This document shows positions 38,256-47,064 of a stretch of 64,000 nucleotides of DNA, piece after piece. Positions within the stretch are counted from its first letter, which is position 1; the number at the start of each line of letters is the position of its first letter. This stretch comes from Lysinibacillus parviboronicapiens. Its GTDB lineage: Bacteria > Bacillota > Bacilli > Bacillales_A > Planococcaceae. The position numbers and the translations under genes are program-made. The notes beneath the pieces are model-generated. The model saw only the letters and a list, made by a program, of their open reading frames with translations. It ran no database searches and had not been told where the DNA came from. Location of the stretch: the NCBI RefSeq assembly GCF_003049575.1, contig NZ_PYWI01000005.1:1-64000 (forward strand). The letters are read 5' to 3'.

Positions 38256-39803
38256 ATGGATATGTTCGACAAAATTAATGACTTGTATGATCGTAAGACG
38301 GTAATTGAACTTGGTGGTGGCTATGAGCGCATCGAGAAGCAACATGAAAAAGGCAAATTAACGGCTCGTGAACGTATTGAATTATTACTAGACGAAGGTA
38401 CTTTTTTCGAGATTAACCCATTCATTACACACCGTACTGTAGACTTCGGTATGGACAAAATGGAAGGCCCTGGGGACGGTGTAGTAACTGGTTTCGGTAA
38501 AATTAACGGACGTCCTGTATACTTGTTCTCTCAAGATTTCACTGTATTCGGTGGCGCACTTGGTGAAATGCACGCGAAGAAAATGGCGACAGTAATGGAT
38601 CTTGCTGCGAAGAATGGTACACCATTCATTGGTATCAACGATTCAGGTGGCGCACGTATTCAAGAGGGTGTTCTTTCCCTTGATGGTTACGGTCATATTT
38701 TCTACCGTAATGCAATCTACTCTGGTGTAATTCCACAAATCTCTGTCATTATGGGTCCATGTGCGGGTGGTGCTGTATATTCTCCAGCAATCACAGACTT
38801 TATCCTAATGGTAGATAAAACATCTCAAATGTTCATTACTGGACCAAAAGTAATCGAAACGGTAACAGGAGAAAAAATTTCTGCTGAAGACCTTGGTGGT
38901 TCAAAAGTTAATAATGCAATTAGTGGAAATGCTCACTTCCGTGCTCCTTCAGAAGAGGCAGCTGTTGATCAAATTAAACAATTATTAAGCTATTTACCGC
39001 AAAACAATAAAGAGAAAGCACCTCGTCAAGCGAAGCCAGAGGGTGACGACTACCGTCCAGAAATCGTCGATACTGTGCCGATTGAAACAACTCGACCATA
39101 CGATGTGCGTAAAGTAGTAGCACAAGTAGTGGACGAAGGTTCCTTCATGGAAGTTCACGCAGAATTTGCGAAAAACGTTGTAGTTGGTTTTGCACGTATC
39201 GCAGGTGAATCGGTAGGTCTTGTATGTAACCAACCAAAAGTATTAGCTGGTGGTCTTGATATCGACTCTTCAGACAAAGCAGCACGTTTCATCCGTACTT
39301 GTGACGCATACAATGTACCAATCATTACATTTGAAGACGTTTCTGGTTTCTTCCCAGGCGTTAAACAAGAACATGGTGGTATCATCCGTCATGGTGCAAA
39401 AATCCTGTATGCATACTCAGAAGCAACTGTACCGAAAATTACAGTTATCCTGCGTAAAGCATACGGTGGTGCGTATGTTGCACTTAACTCTAAATCTATC
39501 GGCGCTGACCTTGTATTCTCTTGGCCAAACGCTGAAATCGCTGTTATGGGTGCTGCAGGTGCAGCAAATATTATCTTCGCGCGTGAAATTGCAAAATCTG
39601 ATGATCCAGAAGCAACACGTGCAGCAAAAATCGAAGAATACAAAGAAAAATTTGCAAACCCTTATGTTGCAGCATCTCGCGGTATGGTAGACGATGTTAT
39701 CGATCCTCGTGATACGCGTATTAAGCTCATCCAAGGTTTAGATATGCTATCCAATAAACAAGAAACACGTCCAGAGAAAAAACACGGTAATATTCCGCTA
39801 TAA
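38256..39803 (+). CDS. yqjD: Propionyl-/methylmalonyl-CoA carboxyltransferase, PccB/MmdA type
   Basis: This 515-residue acyl-CoA carboxyltransferase has GGGYERIEKQHEKGKLTARER at the start (family block), NDSGGARIQEGV near residue 128, CAGGAVYSPAITDF near 169 and GAKILYAYSEATVPKITV near 378. It should form methylmalonyl-CoA from propionyl-CoA with a biotin partner, or act as a decarboxylase subunit; the propionyl-CoA direction fits mce and mutAB. I choose ATG at 38256, as a GTG at 38247 overlaps the previous stop. No dedicated biotin-carboxylase subunit is adjacent. Confidence 0.9.
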   Translation: MDMFDKINDLYDRKTVIELGGGYERIEKQHEKGKLTARERIELLLDEGTFFEINPFITHRTVDFGMDKMEGPGDGVVTGFGKINGRPVYLFSQDFTVFGGALGEMHAKKMATVMDLAAKNGTPFIGINDSGGARIQEGVLSLDGYGHIFYRNAIYSGVIPQISVIMGPCAGGAVYSPAITDFILMVDKTSQMFITGPKVIETVTGEKISAEDLGGSKVNNAISGNAHFRAPSEEAAVDQIKQLLSYLPQNNKEKAPRQAKPEGDDYRPEIVDTVPIETTRPYDVRKVVAQVVDEGSFMEVHAEFAKNVVVGFARIAGESVGLVCNQPKVLAGGLDIDSSDKAARFIRTCDAYNVPIITFEDVSGFFPGVKQEHGGIIRHGAKILYAYSEATVPKITVILRKAYGGAYVALNSKSIGADLVFSWPNAEIAVMGAAGAANIIFAREIAKSDDPEATRAAKIEEYKEKFANPYVAASRGMVDDVIDPRDTRIKLIQGLDMLSNKQETRPEKKHGNIPL

Positions 39804-39814
39804 GTTGGACGGAC

Positions 39815-39848
39815 GAGCCCAGTAACCATTTGTTACTGGGTTTTTCTT
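39815..39848 (+). terminator. Terminator after the carboxyltransferase gene
   Basis: CCCAGTAAC and GTTACTGGG arms with a five-base loop are followed by TTTTTC. Confidence 0.9.
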
Positions 39849-39939
39849 GTGTAGACAGCAAAAGAATCACCCGAAATAACAGATTATTGAAACATTTTTT
39901 ATGTTCATTCGTACAACTATATAAGGGGAGTTGAGATGA

Positions 39940-40893
39940 ATGGAATGGCAACAATTACAAAAAGATCAAGAAATGATTCATGCACAGTTAAGAAAGGCTA
40001 GTAGGTTAAGTGAACAAAAGCTTTTAATTGAAGGGCAAATCGACCATGCACAACGGGACATTAACAACCATTCAACAGCACTCAATCATATTCGGAGTAG
40101 ACTCGACAAGTTAGAAGGATTTTCGTTCATGAATATGATTCGTACATGGACTGGACAACAAGATGAGCTACGTGCAGAAAAAATTGATAAAGCAGCAATT
40201 CTAGAGTTAAAAATAAAAGAAGCGCACGATATGCTACAAGACTTGACGGAGGATCTTGGGCAGGTACATACAAAATTAGCTCAAATCAATGAACAACAAC
40301 TACAAGAAAACTTATCTCAATTGAATGCAAAAAAGAAAGGTTATCTCCAATTACATGCACCAGAAAAAGCACAGAGATTAGCACAATTGGCAAATGAAGA
40401 AATGTTAACAAAGCTACTTCTGATAGAAATAAAAGAAGCCGAAGAAGCAGGAGATTTCGCTCTTACGAAACTTGGCCAAGCAGCAGCTTCATTGCATTCA
40501 GCAAATGGTTACTCGACTTGGGATACGTTTTTTGGTGGTGGTCTAATTGCTACTCATTTAAAGCATGACGCTCTCGATAAAACCGAAAGCTATCTTCATA
40601 ATGCTCAAATTGCTTTACAACGTTTTCAAAATGAGCTCTTAGACGTTCAGGATATGGCTACTAAATCTCTACACATTGAGACGGATGGCTTTGTGAAATT
40701 TGCCGATTATTTCTTTGATGATATTTTTTCAGCGTGGTCTGTGCATTCAAAAATATCGACAGCAAGAGAACAGGTATCTCGTGTACAGGATGATGTACAT
40801 AATACCATTTGGCGCTTGCAGGATAAACATACTAAAGCAATTGACTATTTAGAGACATTACAACAAGAAAAGGATGCTATTTTACAACTTTAA
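39940..40893 (+). CDS. Unrecognised coiled-coil protein
   Basis: I do not recognise this 317-residue protein. It has no signal peptide or membrane helix and appears cytoplasmic. Residues 1-60 and 80-180 are strongly helical and coiled-coil like. Two well-defined blocks follow: FFGGGLIATHLKHDALDKT near 196 and DGFVKFADYFFDDIFSAW near 249, which look conserved rather than random. The end (270-317) is again helical. ATG at 39940 follows GGGGAG. It is flanked by terminators on both sides, so it is monocistronic. No function is proposed. Confidence 0.75.
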   Translation: MEWQQLQKDQEMIHAQLRKASRLSEQKLLIEGQIDHAQRDINNHSTALNHIRSRLDKLEGFSFMNMIRTWTGQQDELRAEKIDKAAILELKIKEAHDMLQDLTEDLGQVHTKLAQINEQQLQENLSQLNAKKKGYLQLHAPEKAQRLAQLANEEMLTKLLLIEIKEAEEAGDFALTKLGQAAASLHSANGYSTWDTFFGGGLIATHLKHDALDKTESYLHNAQIALQRFQNELLDVQDMATKSLHIETDGFVKFADYFFDDIFSAWSVHSKISTAREQVSRVQDDVHNTIWRLQDKHTKAIDYLETLQQEKDAILQL

Positions 40894-40896
40894 CGA

Positions 40897-40940
40897 AACC
40901 TGTGGGAAGGGAATCACACCTCTTTCACAGGTATTTCTTT
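40897..40940 (+). terminator. Terminator after the coiled-coil gene
   Basis: ACCTGTG and CACAGGT arms around a 21-base loop, with an ATTTCTTT tail just after the stop; the large loop makes it only moderate. Confidence 0.55.
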
Positions 40941-41060
40941 GTGCTTCCCCATAAAAGGAAAGATATCTCATGTGAATTATTTCAACTCTACATTGGTTGT
41001 GCTAAAATAATACCTATACTATGACGTGGAATAACACGTAAACTAAGGGAGTCTTACAAT

Positions 41061-42176
41061 ATGACAAGTCGTTTAGTAGAAGAGTTTTTTGAACTCGTAC
41101 AAATCGATTCAGAAACAAAATATGAGCAAGTGATTGCTCCCATTTTAATCGACAAATTAACTGCACTCGGATTCACAGTAGAGCAAGATGATGCGCATAC
41201 GCGTAATGGACATGGTGCAGGAAATTTAATAGCTACTTTAAAAGGTACTTTAGATGTAGCGCCAATTTATTTCACTTGTCATATGGATACAGTCGTACCC
41301 GGAAAAGGCATAAAACCATCCATTCGTGAGGATGGCTATATCGTTTCTGATGGTACAACAATATTAGGTGCTGATGATAAAGCGGGTATGGCAGCATTAT
41401 TTGAAATGGTGAAGCGCTTAAAAGAGCAAAATATTGCACATGGGGATATTGAATTTATCATTACCGCAGGAGAAGAAAGTGGTCTAGCTGGCGCAAAAGA
41501 ATTAGATCCTTCGAGAATTAAAGCAAAATATGGCTTTGCAGTAGATAGTGATGGCAAAGTTGGCGGTATCGTGACAGCAGCCCCATTCCAAGCAAAAGTT
41601 TTCGCAAAGATAATTGGTAAAACAGCTCATGCAGGTGTTGCACCAGAAAAAGGTATTTCGGCAATTACAGTTGCTTCAAAATGTATAGCACAAATGAAAC
41701 TTGGCCGCTTAGATGAAGAAACAACTGCAAATATTGGTCGTTTTGAAGGCGGTCAGGCAACCAATATTGTCTGTGACGAAGTGATGATTTTAGCAGAAGC
41801 ACGTTCTATTGATAATTCAAAATTAGACGCTCAAACAAAGCACATGCAGGATACCTTCGAGCAAGTGGCTGCAACAATGGGGGCGCGTGCTGAAGTAGAA
41901 GTGAAGCTGATGTACCCTGGCTTCCGTGTGACAGAAAATGATAAAGTGGTGCAAGTAGCGATGGCCGCAGCTCGTAACATTAATCGTACACCACAGCTTG
42001 GTATTTCTGGTGGCGGCTCAGATGCCAATATCATTGCAGGATTTGGTATTCCTACGGTAAATTTATCTGTTGGTTATGAAGATATTCATACAACAAATGA
42101 AAAAATCCCAGTAGAAGAATTAGAAAAATTAGCAGATTTACTTGTCGAAGTAGTCAAAGAAACAGCGAAAAAATAA
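41061..42176 (+). CDS. yqjE: M20-family peptidase, PepT-like (YqjE)
   Basis: This 371-residue di-zinc aminopeptidase-fold protein shows the metal-binding blocks CHMDTVVPG near residue 75, GADDKAGMAA near 104 and EESGLAGAKE near 138, plus a lid domain. B. subtilis YqjE, also 371 residues, lies after yqjD and is annotated as tripeptidase-like. ATG at 41061 follows AAGGGAG. The actual substrate is unproven. Confidence 0.88.
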   Translation: MTSRLVEEFFELVQIDSETKYEQVIAPILIDKLTALGFTVEQDDAHTRNGHGAGNLIATLKGTLDVAPIYFTCHMDTVVPGKGIKPSIREDGYIVSDGTTILGADDKAGMAALFEMVKRLKEQNIAHGDIEFIITAGEESGLAGAKELDPSRIKAKYGFAVDSDGKVGGIVTAAPFQAKVFAKIIGKTAHAGVAPEKGISAITVASKCIAQMKLGRLDEETTANIGRFEGGQATNIVCDEVMILAEARSIDNSKLDAQTKHMQDTFEQVAATMGARAEVEVKLMYPGFRVTENDKVVQVAMAAARNINRTPQLGISGGGSDANIIAGFGIPTVNLSVGYEDIHTTNEKIPVEELEKLADLLVEVVKETAKK

Positions 42177-42200
42177 CATAGAATTAGAGGAGGTGACCGC

Positions 42201-42689
42201 ATGGAAAGTGTAAAGGCAGTCGTTTTTGCTTGTGGAACAGAGGAATATGCAGTGCCAGTTGAACAAGCGATATCCATTGAAAAACTAGAGCATGTTACGC
42301 CGATTCCTCATTTGCCCAATTATTTACTAGGCTTTACAAGAATACGCGGAGAACTTGTACCTGTGCTAGATTTTGAGCGTATTTTATATAATCGTTCATC
42401 AAATTCACAGACGGCACGTGTTATCGTATTAAATACAGATGTTGTGAATTATGGCTTGCTTGTAACGGAGGCTCGTGAAATTCTTGATTTAGAAGAGTCG
42501 GTATTAAAACAGATGGGGCTTGTTAATTATTCAAAAACCCGTTACTTTACTGCTGTGGCTAACCTAGAAAATCGTATGATTACTTACGTTGACCCTAAAA
42601 TACTTGTTAACTCATTGGATGGTATCCGTGAAATTATTAATTATTTACACAAAATGCTTGAAAACGAACAAGAAAACGTAGAGGCCTGA
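42201..42689 (+). CDS. CheW-like chemotaxis coupling protein
   Basis: This 162-residue protein is a single CheW domain: VVFACGTEEYAVPVEQAISIE at the start, VTPIPHLPNYLLGFTRIRGE near 33 and a C-terminal SLDGIREIINYL helix. CheW domains couple chemoreceptors to the CheA kinase. Only 24 bp separate it from yqjE. A chemoreceptor gene lies about 4.4 kb downstream (47065), but no other chemotaxis gene is in the window. It could instead be a CheV fragment, though no receiver domain follows. Confidence 0.85.
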   Translation: MESVKAVVFACGTEEYAVPVEQAISIEKLEHVTPIPHLPNYLLGFTRIRGELVPVLDFERILYNRSSNSQTARVIVLNTDVVNYGLLVTEAREILDLEESVLKQMGLVNYSKTRYFTAVANLENRMITYVDPKILVNSLDGIREIINYLHKMLENEQENVEA

Positions 42690-42706
42690 GTCTCTACGTT
42701 TTTTCA
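42674..42706 (+). terminator. Terminator overlapping the cheW-like stop
   Basis: AACGTAGAG and CTCTACGTT arms with an eight-base loop and a TTTTTT tail; the left arm lies in the last codons of the gene. Confidence 0.88.
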
Positions 42707-42886
42707 ATTTATCTTTTAATTAGTGAGAGACATAAATCAATCTACCTGTGTGAGCGAGTTTTTGGTTCCTAAGGTTTTGATAATTATCCATTTGTCCTAC
42801 AGACATAAACAATATTGCAGTGTAAGATTGTCAGGCTGCCAGGTTCTATTCTATGAGCCTTGGTGAATGAATGGAGAAGCGAAAAA

Positions 42887-43774
42887 ATGGTAAAGTCTGT
42901 ACTGTTAAAAACTGTAATTATTTTCGTGATAACGATTACAAGTACATTTGGGGTTTTATTTGGAAAGGCTGACGCGATGTCAATACAAGAGAGAACTGCT
43001 TGGTTATGGGATACCGCAATGCTTATCGAAGATGAAGCGGGTGTACTGCAATTTTTAGAAAGTAAACACATTACCAAAGTATATTTACAAATTAATTATG
43101 AAATAACACATGATATTTATAGCGGCTTTATTGAAAAAGCAACTGCCAACGGCATCAACGTATACGCATTAGATGGTTCTGCAAGTTGGGTTTCCGCTAA
43201 AGGCTATAGTGAGCAGGATCAGTTTATAGGTTGGTTAAAATCCTACAATAATAATGCAATACCATCAGCACGATTTGTAGGTATTCATATAGATGTAGAG
43301 CCTTATTTAAATAGTGGATGGCAAATGAACCAAGCACAAACAATTCAAGCATATCAAGCAATACTTCTCCAAGCAAAAGAGGGGGCACAGCAATTACAAG
43401 TTCCTCTTGAAGTAGATATGCCATTTTGGTTTGATGAAATTTCGTATGACAATCAATATGGGAATGGTGTATTAGCTGAATGGGTTATTGACCAAGTAGA
43501 AAGTGTCACGATTATGGCATATCGTGATGTCGCTCAAGAGATTATCAATATTGTTGAAAATGAGATAGTCTATGCAAACAAAGTAAACAAAGCTATCGTT
43601 GTAGGCGTTGAAACGGGTCCTTCTAGTGAAGGGCAACAGATTACCTTCTATGAAGAAGGTGAAGCCTTTATGTATAAGCAATTAACACTTGTTCAACATC
43701 ATTATAATCATTTACCAAGTTTTAAGGGCGTTGCCATCCATCATGTGGGTAGTTGGATGACGATGTTGCCGTAA
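42887..43774 (+). CDS. Secreted TIM-barrel-like protein of unknown function
   Basis: This 295-residue protein has a likely signal peptide (about 1-31, KSVLLKTVIIFVITITSTFG). The body reads like a glycoside-hydrolase-type barrel. VGIHIDVEPYLNSGW near residue 137 has the D-x-E arrangement seen in GH18-like strands. VDMPFWFDEIS near 176, VTIMAYRDVAQE near 205 and VVGVETGPS near 236 follow in barrel-strand order. I do not know a named family for it. ATG at 42887 follows GGAGAAG. It may act on the cell surface or matrix, but that is inference. Confidence 0.7.
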   Translation: MVKSVLLKTVIIFVITITSTFGVLFGKADAMSIQERTAWLWDTAMLIEDEAGVLQFLESKHITKVYLQINYEITHDIYSGFIEKATANGINVYALDGSASWVSAKGYSEQDQFIGWLKSYNNNAIPSARFVGIHIDVEPYLNSGWQMNQAQTIQAYQAILLQAKEGAQQLQVPLEVDMPFWFDEISYDNQYGNGVLAEWVIDQVESVTIMAYRDVAQEIINIVENEIVYANKVNKAIVVGVETGPSSEGQQITFYEEGEAFMYKQLTLVQHHYNHLPSFKGVAIHHVGSWMTMLP

Positions 43775-43775
43775 A

Positions 43776-43818
43776 GAAAAACACAGTACTTCCTAAGAGC
43801 GGAGGTACTGTGTTTTCA
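43776..43818 (+). terminator. Terminator after the secreted protein gene
   Basis: ACACAGTAC and GTACTGTGT arms are followed by TTTTC. Confidence 0.85.
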
Positions 43819-43846
43819 TGTTTACAGTGAATGTCTTTGTAAATAT

Positions 43847-43884
43847 TTAAGAGCCCCTCAAGTTTGGTTGGAGGGGCTCTAAGT
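43847..43884 (-). terminator. Terminator after the carboxynorspermidine genes
   Basis: AGAGCCCCTC and GAGGGGCTCT arms lie just past the stop of the minus-strand decarboxylase gene. Confidence 0.8.
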
Positions 43885-43888
43885 TCAT

Positions 43889-45028
43889 TTAAGAAAGTCT
43901 ACCGCTATAATCTTCAAACTTAAATTCACGAATGACTTTAATGCCTTCTTCATCATTATAAGAAACGATAGAAGGAAGATTGACGCCATTAAACATATGG
44001 TTTTTCACCATCGAATAATGTGCCATATCTGTGAAAACAAGACGATCGCCTGGTTGTAAAGGTTTTTCAAATGAATAATCACCAATAACATCACCTGCAA
44101 GGCATGTAAGCCCTCCTAAGCGGTATGTGTAGGCAAGTTCATTTGGCTGACCTGCACCGATTATAACAGGGCGATAAGGCATTTCTAATACGTCCGGCAT
44201 ATGGCATGTTGCCGATGTATCTAAAATAGCTAGGTCCATACCATTTTTCTGTACATCTAGCACAGTTGCCACTAAGTAGCCTGTATTTAATGCTACTGCT
44301 TCACCAGGTTCTAAATAAACAAGAAGATTATACTTGTCTTGCATGTAATTAATAATGCTTACAAGCTTTTCTACATCGTAATCATCACGTGTAATATGAT
44401 GACCACCACCGAAATTTAACCATTTCATTTGGTGCAATACATCACCAAAGTTTTCTTCGACCACTTTGATAATACGTTCTAACGTATCAGAGTTTTGCTC
44501 ACACATCGCATGGAAGTGTAGACCGTCAATACCATCAAGTTGTGTCTTGTCGAAGTTGGCTAATGTTGTACCAAGACGTGAATTTGTATAACAAGGGTCG
44601 TAAAGTGCCGTTTCAATTTCAGAGTACTCAGGATTAACACGAATACCACATTCAATTGTTTTACCAGCTGCTTTTACTTTGTCCTTGTACTGTGCCCATT
44701 GGTTGAATGAGTTAAATACAATATGATCGACATAGCCTAGTAGCTCGTCCATTTCATGCTCTACATAAGCAGGTGCATAAACATGAACTTCCTTGCCCAT
44801 TTTTTCGTAGCCAAGGCGCGCTTCATATAATGAACTTGACGTAATTCCTGCTAAATATTCACCCACTAAAGGGAATGTCGAATGCATCGAAAATCCTTTA
44901 AGGGCAAGTAATATACGACAGCCTGTACGAGTTTGAATCGATTTTAAAAGCTCTAGATTTTTGGTTAATAAGCGTTCATCCACAACGTAAGAAGGGGATG
45001 GGACCTTTGTGAAATCGATTGCTTTCAT
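43889..45028 (-). CDS. nspC: Carboxynorspermidine/carboxyspermidine decarboxylase
   Basis: This 379-residue PLP enzyme of the alanine-racemase fold removes CO2 from carboxyspermidine or carboxynorspermidine. The PLP lysine lies in LALKGFSMH (K44). Further blocks are HFHAMCEQNSD near 171, LNFGGGHHITRDDYD near 200, LEPGEAVA near 238 and DTSATCHMPDVLEMPYRP near 270. Its start overlaps the dehydrogenase stop by 4 bases, so the two form a dedicated pathway pair. Whether the product is spermidine or norspermidine is not visible. Confidence 0.93.
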   Translation of the reverse strand: MKAIDFTKVPSPSYVVDERLLTKNLELLKSIQTRTGCRILLALKGFSMHSTFPLVGEYLAGITSSSLYEARLGYEKMGKEVHVYAPAYVEHEMDELLGYVDHIVFNSFNQWAQYKDKVKAAGKTIECGIRVNPEYSEIETALYDPCYTNSRLGTTLANFDKTQLDGIDGLHFHAMCEQNSDTLERIIKVVEENFGDVLHQMKWLNFGGGHHITRDDYDVEKLVSIINYMQDKYNLLVYLEPGEAVALNTGYLVATVLDVQKNGMDLAILDTSATCHMPDVLEMPYRPVIIGAGQPNELAYTYRLGGLTCLAGDVIGDYSFEKPLQPGDRLVFTDMAHYSMVKNHMFNGVNLPSIVSYNDEEGIKVIREFKFEDYSGRLS

Positions 45029-46254
45029 CGGCTTAGTTCCTTATTGTCTACATTTAGGTCAAGTAGTTCAGGATTATGGCTTTCTTGCCATGGAAGACCC
45101 CATTTGTTTAATGCGTCCATGAATGGATCTGGATCGAATTCTTCAACGTTCCAAACTCCAGGTTTTTGCCATTGACCGTTCATGACAAGCATTGCACCAA
45201 TCATAGCTGGTACACCTGTTGTGTATGAAATCGCTTGTGAACCGACTTCGTTGTAACATTCTTCGTGATCACAGATGTTATAGACGTAGTAAGTTTTCTC
45301 TTTGCCATCTTTTAATCCGCGAATGATACAGCCGATATTTGTTTTCCCTTTTGTGCGTGGTCCAAGTGATGCTGGATCCGGTAATACTGCTTTAAGGAAA
45401 TGGATTGGCTGAATCATTTGTCCTTCAAATTCGATTGGCTCAATCGATGTCATGCCAACATTCTCTAATACTTTTAAGTGTGTTAAGTATTTCTCAGAGA
45501 AAGTCATCCAGAAGCGGATTTGTTTTAAGCCTTTAATGTTTTTCGCAATTGATTCTAATTCTTCATGATATAGCAGGTAAATATCTTTTGGACCGATTTC
45601 GGGTAAGTTGTATACCTCTTTTTTCTCAAGTGGTGCTGTTTCAATCCACTCGCCTTCTTTCCAATAACGGCCATTTGCTGTGATTTCACGGATATTGATT
45701 TCTGGATTGAAGTTAGTTGCGAAATGATAACCATGGTCACCAGCGTTGGCATCGACAATATCAATGTAATGAATTTCATCGAATTCATGCTTTTGTGCAT
45801 GTGCTGTGAAAACGCCCGTTACGCCTGGATCAAAACCACTACCTAGTAGTGCCGTTAAGCCAGCTTTCTCGAATTTCTCTTTATAAGCCCATTGCCATTT
45901 ATATTCAAATTTTGCCGTTTCAGGTGGCTCGTAGTTTGCAGTATCCACATAGTGCACACCTGTCGCTAAGCAAGCATCCATAATCGTTAAGTCTTGATAA
46001 GGTAGTGCAACGTTAATAACAACGTCTGGTCCAAAGGCTTTAATAAGCTCAATAACCTCGTCCGTATTATCTGCGTCTACCTGTGCAGTATGAATCTTTG
46101 TTTTTCCGCCGTCTAGTTTTTCTTTTAGAGCGTCACATTTTGAAACAGTTCTACTTGCGATACAGATTTCCTCAAATACGTCCGAATTTTGAACACACTT
46201 GTGTACCACAACACTGGCAACTCCGCCAGCTCCTATAATCAATGCTTTACCCAA
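45025..46254 (-). CDS. Carboxynorspermidine/carboxyspermidine dehydrogenase
   Basis: This 409-residue saccharopine-dehydrogenase-fold enzyme begins KALIIGAGGVASVVVHKC, an NADP-binding Rossmann loop. It condenses aspartate semialdehyde with putrescine or diaminopropane. YVDTANYEPPETAKFEY near 116, LLGSGFDPGVTGVFTAH near 151 and the nspC gene directly downstream support this over lysine metabolism. The start is TTG at 46254 with GGGGG ten bases upstream; an extension to 46326 adds unconserved residues. Confidence 0.9.
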   Translation of the reverse strand: MGKALIIGAGGVASVVVHKCVQNSDVFEEICIASRTVSKCDALKEKLDGGKTKIHTAQVDADNTDEVIELIKAFGPDVVINVALPYQDLTIMDACLATGVHYVDTANYEPPETAKFEYKWQWAYKEKFEKAGLTALLGSGFDPGVTGVFTAHAQKHEFDEIHYIDIVDANAGDHGYHFATNFNPEINIREITANGRYWKEGEWIETAPLEKKEVYNLPEIGPKDIYLLYHEELESIAKNIKGLKQIRFWMTFSEKYLTHLKVLENVGMTSIEPIEFEGQMIQPIHFLKAVLPDPASLGPRTKGKTNIGCIIRGLKDGKEKTYYVYNICDHEECYNEVGSQAISYTTGVPAMIGAMLVMNGQWQKPGVWNVEEFDPDPFMDALNKWGLPWQESHNPELLDLNVDNKELSR

Positions 46255-46658
46255 TTGTCTACCCCCAAGTTCATCTAAAGTATTGTCAAACAAGCTGATT
46301 ATACAGAAAATTGATTTACTACTCAATCATTGTTTTTTAATTTTCTACAAAAAATTTTATTTTTCTACAATCATCAAACATTTTCAGCGGTGAATAGCCC
46401 GAAAATAGAAGGAAATTACGTAAAAAAGGACGAAGACATTTTAAAAAAATATCTTTAATTATGTTCCTCTTTGAGAACACGAGGAGATTTTTTGGAAAAT
46501 TAGCTAAAGAACCGTAAGTGCTTGCGAGACTATTGTGTAGGAATACAAATAAAGTGGCCATTTTTAGAAAATAGGGAGAATGCTAGTAACTCTAAAATAG
46601 TGTCAAAAGCAATAAAGATTGTAGCAATGGCACTCACTACAACCTTCAGTCATTTGCG
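46255..46658. other. Gene-free, AT-rich region
   Basis: About 400 bp between the dehydrogenase and the small membrane gene. Open frames here lack ribosome sites and have atypical composition, so I do not call them. It must hold the promoter for the polyamine genes, but I cannot place one confidently. Confidence 0.4.
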
Positions 46659-46865
46659 CTATTTGAAAAAACGGTTTGAAACATGCGGCTTGTCATTCCC
46701 CCATAAATAAAAAATAAAGATTAATAGCGTGCTTAAAAATCCCATCACGAGGCCATAGGTGCTGAGGGCGACCTGTACTTGGCTTTGTATGGCATATACG
46801 AAGATAGCCCCTAGTGTTAACAGATTTCCCATAATAAGTGTCAAAAAATGAAAACGTCTATTCAT
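46659..46865 (-). CDS. Small two-helix membrane protein
   Basis: This 68-residue protein has two hydrophobic helices (about 7-26 and 36-56) and a basic end. I do not recognise it. A strong AAAGGGGGG ribosome site lies 7 bases before the ATG, and this is the best reason to regard it as real. It stands alone, divergent from the chemoreceptor gene. Confidence 0.6.
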   Translation of the reverse strand: MNRRFHFLTLIMGNLLTLGAIFVYAIQSQVQVALSTYGLVMGFLSTLLIFIFYLWGNDKPHVSNRFFK

Positions 46866-47064
46866 AGCAAGCCCCCCTTTAATGTAATACTGCCTCTCAG
46901 ATGAAGAAAATACACTTCAATTATCGCATAATTCGGAAAAATAACCAAGACCTTTGCAAAAGTTTGAGATTAAAAGATGCTTTTTAAATACATCTTATTA
47001 TAGTATGATGGTTGAGAAGGACGAATTTTCATAGATTTTTACAAGAAAGGGGAGAGTATGAATT

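Noticed and set aside
46337..46561. 74-codon minus-strand frame between the polyamine genes and the small membrane gene
   Set aside because: No ribosome site and AT-driven Phe/Lys/Asn composition; not called as a gene.
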